Below, in pieces: positions 33,301-45,300 of a stretch of 64,000 nucleotides of DNA (position 1 is the stretch's first letter; each line of letters opens with the position of its first letter). Below the pieces are notes generated by a model. It was not told the origin of the DNA. It did not search any database and saw only the letters and a program-made list of their open reading frames with translations. A program made the position numbers and the translations under genes. The DNA comes from Nelumbo lutea (taxonomy: Eukaryota > Streptophyta > Magnoliopsida > Proteales > Nelumbonaceae): NCBI GenBank assembly GCA_022828595.1, contig JAKGHH010000003.1, positions 101,579,583-101,643,582 of the forward strand, written 5' to 3'.

Positions 33301-36300
33301 TAATTCTTAGTTTTGATATTAACTATGAAGGTTTGTTGCAATGCTTGTAAGAAACCAGTCAAGGCCAGTCAATATGCAGCTCATGCAGGTTGGGGTTTTA
33401 GTATCTTTATCATAATTCTTCTTTTTTTTTTCTTTTATTTGTCAAGGTCTGCCAATAGGCACATTGGAGGGTTGTGTAGCGATGTCATTGTTTGCATATT
33501 GTTTTTTTATGAATTGTTTTCTTAATTGCTCTGACAAAATCAGTTACTGAACACTTTGTAGGTGTTAATATTCCTCCAGTTTATCTTTTGTATTTACCTA
33601 TAAGATCTGGAGCATACTTCCTGTGGATATGGGCATGACTGTTGCTGGTTGACTTGGACATGGATGTTGGAAATGAAATCCTTAGGCTGTTTGGTAATGG
33701 CTGAAGTGACTAAGTGAACGACTTATTGCTTTGTCTTTTAGTGGATAAAATTATTAAATAATGGAATATTCTAAGGTATAATAATCAATCCCACTTGAGT
33801 TTCAGCCATCAAGGAGCACACAATCTTATTAGTAACTTATCCACTAAAAGATAAATCGACAAATCTCAGTTCAGCCACCTCAGTTGTTATCAAACAACTC
33901 CTTAGTATTTTGTTAGTGTATTTTAATTTAGTCACTACATTTGTAACTTATGTATTTAGGGATGTGCTGTTTATGTACTTACATTTGCTATTTTTATTGT
34001 CACTATTTCTCCCCATTTATAGGAACAATGGTGATATGTAAATACATAACATCAGAAAACAAATTTTGGATCCATGCTTGGGGGCAACTATGAAAGCAAT
34101 CTTTTTACTGATGAAATTAATAAAGAAGTTTAGGGAACAGAGGAAAAATCTCTCCACTCCATGTTTATTGGTTTAGAAAAAAAATTCATGATAGGGTTCC
34201 TAGAGAAGTCATTTGGTGGCTTTTGGGAAAGAATGAGGCTTTAAGTGGGTATGTTGATATTATTAGGGATATACATGAAGGCACAGTAATTGGTGTGAGA
34301 ACTAAGGAAGGGGAGATGATAGATTTTCCAACCGCTATGGGTTTACACCAACTATCAACTACTATCAACACTTGGTCTTATATTTTTACATTAGTTATGG
34401 ATGTACTAACTAGACATTTGCAGGAGCTTCAATGGTGTATGTTGTTTTTTGTTGATATAGTATTGATATATTATAGATGGGTTGAATTTGAACTTTAGCA
34501 TATCATCATTATTGTTGAGTGGTCCGATTTGTTTTTATTTAGTTAGGAAGTTGTTGGGCCTTAGGCCCATTAGTTTATGTTTTTTTAAGTTGTGACTGTT
34601 CAGCTTTTAGTGGCCGCCCTACTAAGGGCATCCTTGTAATATCTCATCTTAAGTTAAATATAAATATAATGAGAGGTAGGCGGCTAGGGTTAATTTTCAC
34701 AATCCTGGTTGACCTCCTACTCTTTTCTTCTTCTCCTTCCTTCTCTACTGCTGAAATCTTCATCTTCCCCCTCTTTCCTTTTACAAGAAACTTGACTGAA
34801 TCAGTAAATAGTGATTTCTACTATTATCTTTATCATTTTTATGCTTTCAATTGGGATCTAATCCATTTTTCTCCTTGGTATGCTAATTGCTTATGCCAGT
34901 ATTGCTTCTATAGACATATTGACAATAATGTCAAATTTGATGCAGACATTACATTTGAGAACACATTTAGCCTAACCAAAATATGATAATGCATGTATGC
35001 TTGTGGTGGCTGGATGGAGTGCATGCATATCTGGATAACAATTATTACTACTTAGTACTAAATAAACTTGGTAACAGCCTCCATTGCAACCTGGGTGACC
35101 AGGGTTCAAATCTTGGAAACAGCCTCTCTGTATTTGCAGGGGTAAGGCTATCTACATGTGTCCCTCCCCAGACCCCACATTGGTGGGAGCCTCATGCACT
35201 GGGCTGCCCTTCTAGTAGTAATAAACTTGTTTAGTAATGATATGGACATATTCGGATTCATAACTCAAATATAGTGAATTTTATCAATGCATACATAATT
35301 TACATATCTACATAGTTACATACATGAATACATGCAGAATATATAAGAAGACATAGATATAACTTTAGATGCATTTCATATTTAAATCATAGATGAATGC
35401 AACCTACAATGTGGACAGATTCGAGATATCTAGTGTTTCTGTTGATGAAATTGTTTCAGTCTTGAGGCTTTCCTCTTATGTTTTTGTCCTTCAATTAGAT
35501 TTTCATTGTGGTGCCAAATAAACTTAAACTTTTTTATCTGATATGGTGCTTTACTGGAAGTGTTCTATTTTCTATTTTTATTTTTCAGAACTCTGTAAAT
35601 CATTCAGTTCTACAGAAGAAAATGGTTTGGAGCTTGATGGTGATACTGGGCATAAAAAACCTCCACGGAAGGGGAGGAAAAAGTTACAAACATCTCAGGA
35701 TAGTATGCTCTATTTCTCATCTTCTGTATTCTCTTATTAATTTCTTTTTTTTTGTAAAGTAATTTTAGTGGGTTATACTTTTTAGCTAGTCTGAGACCTT
35801 GCAATAGAGCCAACAGTTCAGCCTTCAAAGAGTTTCCCCTCCCAGTTGTCCCTGAAAACATTTCCATAATCCTCCTTTCTTAGTTAAGCTTTTTTCCTTG
35901 TTTTGCTAGGTTAAATAAAGAAATATTTGAATAGCAATAGATTCGTTGTTTTTGATATCTCTCTTCAAGTAGTTATCTTCATGTTGTTGAGATTTTTTTA
36001 CCTTCTTAATGGGTGATTGAGTCAGATTGCCCATTCATTATGAAACTTTCATGGGATTATTTGCAAAATTACTAAAGGTGCCTTGTCATCTCCTAGACCA
36101 AGCTACAACAGTAGGGGAGCAAGAAAGGTCTGAGTCTGTAGATGCCGATGAAAATGCTGCATCTGAATCCAATTTGGATGACCAAACTGGAATAACCTAC
36201 TCCTCCAAGGAGGCAAAAAGTAATTAATTTCTGCTTCTCTGTCTCTTTTCCCACATGATCCTACTCAGTTCATATTACTTTAATATGTGAACCTTTTCAT

Positions 36301-39300
36301 TCACAGGGTGCTTATTAAGATTTTGGTTGTTGTAAGGTTATTTATTATGTGGAATTGTGGATCTTGATAGCCGATGTTATATGGATCTTGATATTTGCTT
36401 AGATGAGGATGGTGTTTGGAATTTGACACATTATGCTAGCAAAATGTGCTTGTGATATTTATTGACACATTTCCTAACATTTTGGTATACTAAAGGTTAT
36501 AATTTGACACTTGTGTCAATGGAACTCTCATATTTTAATGATTGAGTTTATGGAAATAATATTTTAATGATGGAGTCTATTATTATTTGCAGTTTTCTGG
36601 TTAACAACAGACATTTGTTGTCGCTGTTCTTCTTAATAGAAATTTTCATAGTATATTGCCCATTGTTTCATGTCTTGTTCTTCTAGACTCATCCAAGAGA
36701 ATAAACGAATACAATAGCATAGTTGCATAAAATAATTCATACTTAAAAACTAGCTTTTGTATTAAATGAAAAGTGGAATGCTATTACTACATGCATTAGG
36801 TTGGTATAGTGGTTGTGTTAATCCATTAGAGTTATGACATTCTTGTGTTAATCCATTACTACATGCATTAGGTTGGTATAGGGCCCTTAGTCATCCTGAG
36901 CAAGAAGAAAAAAAGGCAAGTTCAATGAGTGGGAAGAACACTAGGATGGCCCATTGGCCCCTGGTGTTAAGGTGGAAGCTTTAATGTGATTGGGTTTATT
37001 AATGAGATAAATAAGCACATTGAGGTAGATAGACACTTTATACGGGAGAAAGTGGCTTCAGGAGAGGTGTGTCTACCTTTCATTGCATCAGAAGAGCAGC
37101 TAGCAGATTTTGTAACTAAGGTCCCATAGGCAAAGCTTCAATATTATGTAAGCAAGCTGGGCATGATTGACATCTATGCTCAGCTTGAGGGGGAGTGTAG
37201 TGAGAATGGGCCAAATGAGCCTTAGTGTTCTTTGTTTCTTTTAAGTACTATTTAAAGGTTATCTTTCTTAGTTATGGGCCTTCTTTTATTTTCTTTAATT
37301 ATTTCTTTAGTGCTGGCCGCCCCATTAAGGGCATCCAAGTAATTGTACTCAGACTTAGAATTATTAATAAAAGTGATGAAAGGAGGCTAGAGAGAGAGGT
37401 TTGGATTCTTCTTTTCTCTCTTCCCTTCTTTTTTTCTTCCACAACCTGTTGCTGAAACTTCCTTCTTTCTCTTTCTCTCTTTTCTTCTTTTCTTGCATTA
37501 TCTGAATTACTGTATATGTAATTTTCAACTGATATATTAATCAATGGTGTTTTAAAATCCATGTTGGATCATATTTTAGGCAAGCTGAGTACCTGCTTTG
37601 AAGAATTTACACAGCATCAGGCCTGGGCACTTGGGATGGGTCCATTCAAATTTTAACGAATCCTCAACCTGAGCCTGCCCAAGTTGCACCCCTAGGCATG
37701 ATCAATACCTATAATCAGCCTGAGGAGTGTTGATATTATAACAATATTTGTATGAGGATACACAGCCAGGTGTATTCTGTTTTTTTTTTTTTTTGTATTG
37801 TTGAGATAATATAAATAGAAGAAAGAGGCTGCATTCCTCATACTTTTTTTTTCCCAATTGATCTCTTTTTTCTCGATTTCTTCTCTTCTTCTCTCTTCTC
37901 CCATATCCAATCACTATTTTTTGCTGATAACCAAACAAGTAACTGTATCAAGCATTAAGCCTGTTTTTGTTTCAAAATCATTCTATTTCTTCTGCCCTAA
38001 TGATGTTAACAAGTAACGAAACTTCAATTTAAATTGTACTCAAATCAACTCAGCCTTAACCCCAGCTGTGTTTAGGTTATATGGTTTTTCATCTAGATAG
38101 AAATCTTTCACTGAAATGATATGCATATTTCTGATATTCTGAGTTGACATGGTTCATCCATTTCCTCTTACATTCAGGAACTTCTATGGATGGGGGCCCT
38201 TTAATGGATGGCTCAGGGGTTAGTCCCAGAAGTGCAAACTGCTCAGCAGGTGTAATGTCTCCTTCAAAAAAACATACTAAGTTGTATGTCGCTTCACCTT
38301 TGTCATAGTAGGGCTGGTATCTTGGTTCATGGCTTCTGTACTTCAGTGTCTCAAACATGCAACCTTTTAGTTACTTCTTTTTCAAGTTTTGTGGCTAGTC
38401 ATTTTATCTCATGGAAGTGTCTGTACATGGATATTCTAGTTTTGGAGCTTAGAACATTATGGATGCTGTTTGTTCCAAATTTAATTCATTTTTTATGGGT
38501 AATTCATCTTTTCTTTTTTGCTTTTTGCTTGTAGGATGGCAGCTGAGGGCCTTCTACTTTCAGATGATATAGGAAAAGCATGTGGTGTAACTGGAAATAT
38601 GGGGATAAACTACCATAAAGCACTAACCTGTAAGGCTAATTTTAAATGCCTTTGAGGCTATAACTTTTCCCTTAGACATGGTTAATACAATCCTCTTAAT
38701 AAACATTTAGGGTATTGATAGTGAAATATTAATTGGAGCAAGAGGAAAAAGTAGGTACTATGATCACCTAATGAGACGGGACAAAAAAAAATTGTTGGTC
38801 ATAATAAGGCCAACCAGATGGTACAGATGATATAAGAGAAACAAAAGATAATTGAAAAGCCTAGCTTGACAAGGTCAGTCCCCATACAGTTGACTCTTCT
38901 CCTGGCCAAACTATCAGCCTATGAATTAGCTGATATCTGAGTCAGGCCAAAAAGCATATGGGTCGAAGTGGTAAGATATGATTTTAATGGATGAAACTAA
39001 ACAGAATGGAATGTCAAAACAGGATTCATTTAGTCAAGTCAATCCAATATAGTCAGGACAAGGCTTGGATGATGATGATGAATCCATTAAAGAGAGATTT
39101 TTTGCTTTGGATGCAAGAGATACGCTGGACTCTATGTTGTGATGATATCTGAATCCATTAGATGTACCCTTTCGGTTTAAGCTAATCAGATGAATACTTA
39201 GTAACTTTTCTTCCAATCTCATTGTATTTCTCTCTAGTTTATTGGTTCCAATGCATTTGATCTCTGTTGATGTGGTGGAAATAATACCAGATGCTCCAGT

Positions 39301-42300
39301 TCCACTTGCAACTAAAACTTACCGTTCACAAAGAAATAATCGTCTACGGTCAGCACTCAGCCACTTTTACTATGAGGCATCAAGAAATTGGAATGATCCT
39401 TTGAGCCCAAAACTAGTACAGGGAAATGGTATGCTACCGCTACAGGATTCTTCACCAAATCACTTACTACATGAGCAAACAGATGGCATGCTCCAAAAGG
39501 TCTGCATTTTAGCTCATACATATGACATGGACCTCGTTGCTTCTCTTACTGAGTCTACATTAACTCATCTAAGATAATAAATAGAATAATTTATTTTGTC
39601 CACAAAATGACTCCAAGAGACGAAGATGCATGACATTTTTGTTTTCTGCATACCTTGAAAAACGTCCTTACTCCTTATCATATCAATATGTATATATAAA
39701 TCCAATATACATCAATTGAAATGTTAATAATTTTGACCTTCCTTTCTATTAATAATGAAATAAACTTGTTAGCGTATATTTATCAAAAAAAGGTGTTAGC
39801 ATATGTATAAAGGTGTACAAGTAGAATGGATAGAATATCTTTGACCAACAGAATATGGCAAAATATACAGAAGTACATAGTCAATGCTTCAGATTCTTGT
39901 ACTCTTCCTATCAAAATCTTTTTGCTTCATGTCTTTAAATCCTACAAGACCAAAGGTCAGTCCATGATGCATGAATAGATGTCTCCTTGCTTATTTTTCA
40001 CAGTTTCCATCATTTTGCACGAAAGACTGAAGCATGAGTGCATAATCACAGTTGTCATTACCAGAGGCAGTGAGCTAAACGACTTAATGAAATTCCATCA
40101 TTTATAGATTATTGAATTTTGTTGAAGATTAATTAGTTTTATGATGTTTTTCTGAGTAGATGTTTTATGTTAGTTGTTAGATAGGAGGTGGGGACCATAG
40201 TAGTTATGTGAGTCCAACTTTATTATGTTTTTGAGTGTTATATATGCTGTTTTATGTTTTGCTGCCCTATAAGGGCATAGTTGTCTTTGTACTGTTCTAT
40301 TATTTTAGTATAAATAATAAGTGAAGGGGGCGACCAGATCATTGCTCTCTTTTCTTTTCAACTTCTCTTCTTCTCCTTCTCTCTTCCTTCTCTCTTCAAG
40401 AAACTACTTTCTTTCATATTTTTTAATTCAGCAGATTCCTACTTGGTATCAAAGCATCGGCTAGGGTTTCTTGAAGCATTCTCATGCAGCCCTAGATCAG
40501 CCGACTGCATGAAGTAGTAAGGGGCTGATCGATCTGCTATATTGCCCAGTTCTTGAAGTTTTTGGTGGGATCTAGACATCAAGAAGGTGATCTACTGTTC
40601 GACATCAAAATCAGGAAGAACTGGGGTATGGGGAAGAGTTCCAGAAAAGTTGGACTCTTTGTTTTTTATCTGATCTTGGGCGCCCAAATATTGTTAGTTT
40701 TCTTTTGATTTTCTGAAAAGGGTGGTTTGGTTTCTGAAATTTTCTAGGCCTCCCGGAGTGATCGATTCACTTTTCTATCTGTTGGGAGGCGTGAGAAGGA
40801 GAAAAATTTCCCTCTAGCTAGGGTTTTCTTCTTCCGGAAGTGATGCGGCGCGATCTGGTCACTCCTAGCTGGCACTCACGTGTAACGTAGCGGATTGCTT
40901 CATGGGCCCGTCACTTGGTCGCACCGGGCTTCAACGCTGGGTTGTTGCTCACGCCAAGTCAGCATCTACGTGTCACCGTTTCATAGGTTGGGTCAAATCA
41001 TCCTTCATCAATTGCCCCCCACTCCTCGAGCTAAGAGTATTATCTTAGAGCGGGGAGTTTATGAAGTGCGATTGACTTATTTGACCAAAATTCAAACTTG
41101 ATTGACTGTCCTCCTTAAATGCGTTTGCAGGAATCAAGAGATTTTCTGACCTTCCTGACTTTTTGGATTCCGAAAACGTGCTAGGGTGGCTTTTAACTCC
41201 GAACATCATGCGACTGTGACTACCTTAATTATGGAAGACATGCCACCAATTGCCTTCGATTTTTAGAAGGCTTGCGTTCGGGATGTCTACGGGCCGTTGG
41301 ATCTTCTTTGATCTGGGCCGTCAGCTTGAAAGGGTGGAGGCTATAAATAGGGGGCCCCCTCGGGCTTCATTTTTTCCCACGCCATCTTTGCTGTCTTTGG
41401 ATTCTGAGGTCGTGCACTTCACCTAGTCTACTCGAATTCCTCAGCTTGCTTCATTCCGTCTCCTCTAGTGAGTCCCAATCGCTGTCAGTCATGTCTGGGT
41501 ACCCATGCCACACCTACCACAGGGGCGATAACCAGGATGACGATGCTCCCTCGAGCTCGGGGGGAGCCTGGGAGCAGATCCCGGAGGCTCGGGAAGCCTT
41601 TGGCGATGTAGCGTCTACTTCTAGGGGGAGGGAGCCCAACACCTTCGGCCCTTCATCCATGACAGCGGAGAGACTCAGGTCTCTAAACCGCTACTTTCAC
41701 CTCCCAGGGGACCTGGTCTACAGCCTCCTTACTGGCAACTTCCCTTAGGAGCATGGTCCCAATGACATAGTAATCTTCCAGGAACAGCTCGAGGCTGGCT
41801 TGCGTCTCCCCTGCACCCCTTGTTAGTGGCGGTGCTAAATCACTTTAACCTCATCATTGACCAACTTCATCCCAACGCCATTCAAAATATGGTTGGGACT
41901 ATATCTTTGTGTTACGAGTATTGTCTTCCTTTGGACCTTGATATTTTTCCCTCTATCATTTGTATAAAAAATGTTGCTCCTGGGGTTCCTCTGGAGAGGC
42001 GCTTTTACTATCTCTCTCCCCATCCCGGCTATAAGCTCTTGTACGAGCTGCCGAACAAGATTCCTACCTGGAAGCAGGATTAATTTGTGGTTCGCAGCCC
42101 TGAGGGGTGGCCCTTCCCAACCGCTTGGAGGGGCGCCATCCAGGACCTCGGGGCCGAGCTGGACCCTGAAACTCAAAAAACGATGTTGTCCTGGGCATCA
42201 GTAGGCTTCTTTTGCTCGGACTACTTGACCGAGGAGAAGCTCGTGCAGGCCGGCTTGAGCTCGGGTAGGTTGTCTTTTTAGGTCACATGGTTTCTGTAAC

Positions 42301-45300
42301 GATGTCGTACTCACATTCGCTTGCATATATTTTATTCCTGCTGAATTAATACTAATGCTCTTCTTGGCAGCCATCATGTCTAGTGCCGATTCACGTCGCC
42401 TTCTCTCGAGTAGCCAAAGGCGTCATGTGAAGAGGACGCGCCCCGACCGGACTCCTCCCTCAGGAGGTGCTGAGCTCGGGTCTACTAAGCCAGTTTTTTC
42501 CTCCCATCCACCCGAGATTCCGACGCCCCCTCCCGAGGAAACTAGTGGGATTGACTTCGGAGGGGATGAGCTCCCTCACCAGGGGGAGGCTCCCTACAAC
42601 CCCCTCTAGCCACACCCTTACCCCCGGTTCCCAGTGGGGAAATGGGAAGGGGTGAACGATTACCTCATGGCTCGCTGGAGGAGCCGGAAGGCGATTACTA
42701 ATGACGAGGTCGCTCAGTGGGGGAATATGGAGCCTGGGGACCTTGCCGCATTCGCCTCTGCCCACTGCATGGTGGTAAGTGACCTCTTTCCCTTTTCCTC
42801 TATTGTTTTGCTCCTATCCTCTGATCTTCTCTTCTGTCGGCAGGTGAATTCCGCCATCCATGCCATGGCTCTCTAGACGCACATCCATCGCGTCGACGCC
42901 CTCGACCAGTAGACTGCTAATAAGAAGCTCCAAGGCGAGCTCGACCGGATCCGAGGTGAGCTCCATCACACCCGCAAGGGAAGCGAGTCTCAGGAGCCGC
43001 TCATCCATGACCAGGAGGCTCAAATGGCCTGACTTTCTGAAGAGAGCACGCGTTACAGGGAGGAATCGTCGAGGATGGTGGCCGAGAGGGAGCTCCTCAG
43101 GCAGCAGGTGCGGGACTTGGAGTCCACTCTTCTAAATCGGACTCGAAACTTTGATCAGATGGTGGAGGCTGAGCGAGAGAAAGCGGTCTGGGATTTTAAA
43201 GACTCCTAGGAATTTCAGGACCTCCAGGCAGAGTATGGCTCAGGTTTGTACCGCTCGGGGTTTAAGCTTTGTCAGTGGTTGGTTCGGAAGAAGTTCTCCG
43301 GACTCAACCTCGACGGCATTACTATGAAGAGTTTGTCTCCTGATATGGCGGACCAAGCGAAGGAAGAGGAGCCTGACTCCCCAGAGGATGAAGAGAAGGA
43401 TCCTTGAGGCGGTGTTTCTTTCGACTTCTGGTGGCTTCCGGGTGCCGTAAACCCGGTCTTTCAGAAGTCTTTGGTTGGGCGGTTGTGCCCAGTGGTAGTT
43501 AGACTTTCTCGAGTTGTTTAGCTCGGTTACCGCATTGTTATTTTTCTTCTCTCCCCCTTTTTTTTCGAAGTGACAATGAAAGTTCTCCCTTTTTTCTTCC
43601 AAGTATGATGTGCTCTCTTTATTTCTACTAAGGCAATCTCAACACCCAAGCTATTAGAGCTACGTACCCAAAGTAGAACTCCTCGATAATTGTTGCCTTG
43701 AACTATTCCTTAAACCATTTAAGGCATCTTTATGGTGTACGACAAAGCGATTACCACGTGTGCCCGAACCGTATGCTCATTGGTTATCCTCTAGTTCGAT
43801 CAACGTACTAGAACAAGCTATGCTTGGCGGGGTTTAAGCTCGATCTTCTTACACTCACTTGAAGTTCACCCGTGTCATCAAGACAATTGGGTCTGATTGC
43901 GTCGAGATCGTGTTAGCCCAACATTTTGGCCCTTTGGCTCTGGGAGTGATTTATAGTTCACTTTTAAAGTTCGTCCGTGCCTTAGAGGCGACTGGCCCTT
44001 AGGCTTTGGGAGTGGCTCATGGCCTGCTCGGTTGTTACAGATAGTATTGTCTTAAGTTGACAATATTCCATGCTCGAGGTACTTGTCTCCCTTTGAGGGT
44101 CTCGAGCTCATACGTTCTTCCCCGAGAACTCGTTTCACTCGGTAAGGTCCTTCCCAGTTAGGGCCAAACTTGCCAGCGCCGGGCTCAAGTACCATAACCT
44201 TTCGAAGAACCAGGTCGCCGATGCAGAGGTTCCACTTCTTGACCCTGGCGTTATAGTACTGAGCTACTCTCTGCTAGTAGGCTGCAGTCCTGATATACGC
44301 GAGGTCCCTTACTTCGTTGAGTAGATCAAGGTTGGTACGAAGCTCGTCTTCATTCGTCTGATCACTGTATGCTTCTAGTCACAGCGTAGTGACTTCGATC
44401 TCTACGGGGATAACTGCTTCGGTACCGTACGTGAGGTTGAAGGGTGTTTCTCCCATGGTAGTCTTCTATGTGGTCCGGTAGGCCCATAGGACACTACGTA
44501 ACTCATATGCCCACAACCCTTTAGCTCAGTCCAGTCGTGCTTTCAGTCTGCGGAGGATGGCTCTGTTCGTGACTTTTGCCTGACCGTTTGCTTGAGGGTG
44601 TGCGACTAAAGTAAAATTCTGTCGGATTCCCATGTCTTGGCACCAGTCTTGGAATTTGATGTCTTCAAACTGCTTGTCGTTGTTTGAAATCAATACCCGA
44701 GGTAATCCGAAGCGGCACACGATGTTCTTCTAAAAGAAGTTTTGGACATTCCGAGCTACGATTGTTACAAGGGGTTCAGCTTCCACCCACTTAGTGAAAT
44801 AGTCCACTACTACTACTAAGAACTTCCTCCTGTCTGTTGCTGGCGAGAATGGCCCGAGTAGATCGGCGGCAGGTTGGTGGTGAATATTGGCGTGCTTCTG
44901 GCATTTGTTGCTTTTTTAACAAGCTCAATAGCGTCTGCCTTCATTGTTGGCCAATAGTACCCCTGTCAAAGTGCCTTCTGGACGAGGGCCTTGCCCCCCA
45001 GGTGTCTGCCGCACAATCCCTCATGAGTGTCGCGGAGTACATGCTCGGTTTCGGTAGGTCGCAAACAATGCAGGTAGGGGAGCGTGTAGGATCTTCGGTA
45101 TAGCCATTCATCTATCATGACATATTTGGCTGCCTGGCGCTACACCCTTCTGGTTGCATTGCGATCTACGGGGAGGGTCCCGTGTAGCAAGAAGCTCGCG
45201 AGTGGGTCAATCCAGCTTGGCCCTGCTTGAACGACTGGAGCAACCTCCTCTGCCCCCCCGAGAATGCTACGCCAAGGCAAGTCCTCTATGTACACGGTTC

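Noticed and set aside
5176..37530. The 5' copia half (minus, 5176-7876) and the 3' remnant of the same family (plus, 36980-37530) have the geometry expected if one element had been split by an inversion of 5-37 kb.
   Set aside because: Such an inversion would have flipped host exons 1-6 relative to exons 7-11, but all eleven exons are on the + strand with matching phases. The middle of the element is also missing. Two separate insertions are simpler.
36980..37950. Reading both LTR-bearing pieces in intron 6 as one element.
   Set aside because: Each has its own RNase H end or purine tract and a different LTR start sequence, so they are two separate remnants.
39242..39290. Extending exon 9 upstream to the better pyrimidine tract ending at 39237.
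   Set aside because: In the phase imposed by exon 8 this puts a TGA in the frame. The weaker acceptor at 39290 keeps the reading frame.
41835..42176. Minus-strand 113-codon frame within the gypsy element.
   Set aside because: It is a shadow of the + strand antisense gene, which has recognisable motifs and splice sites.
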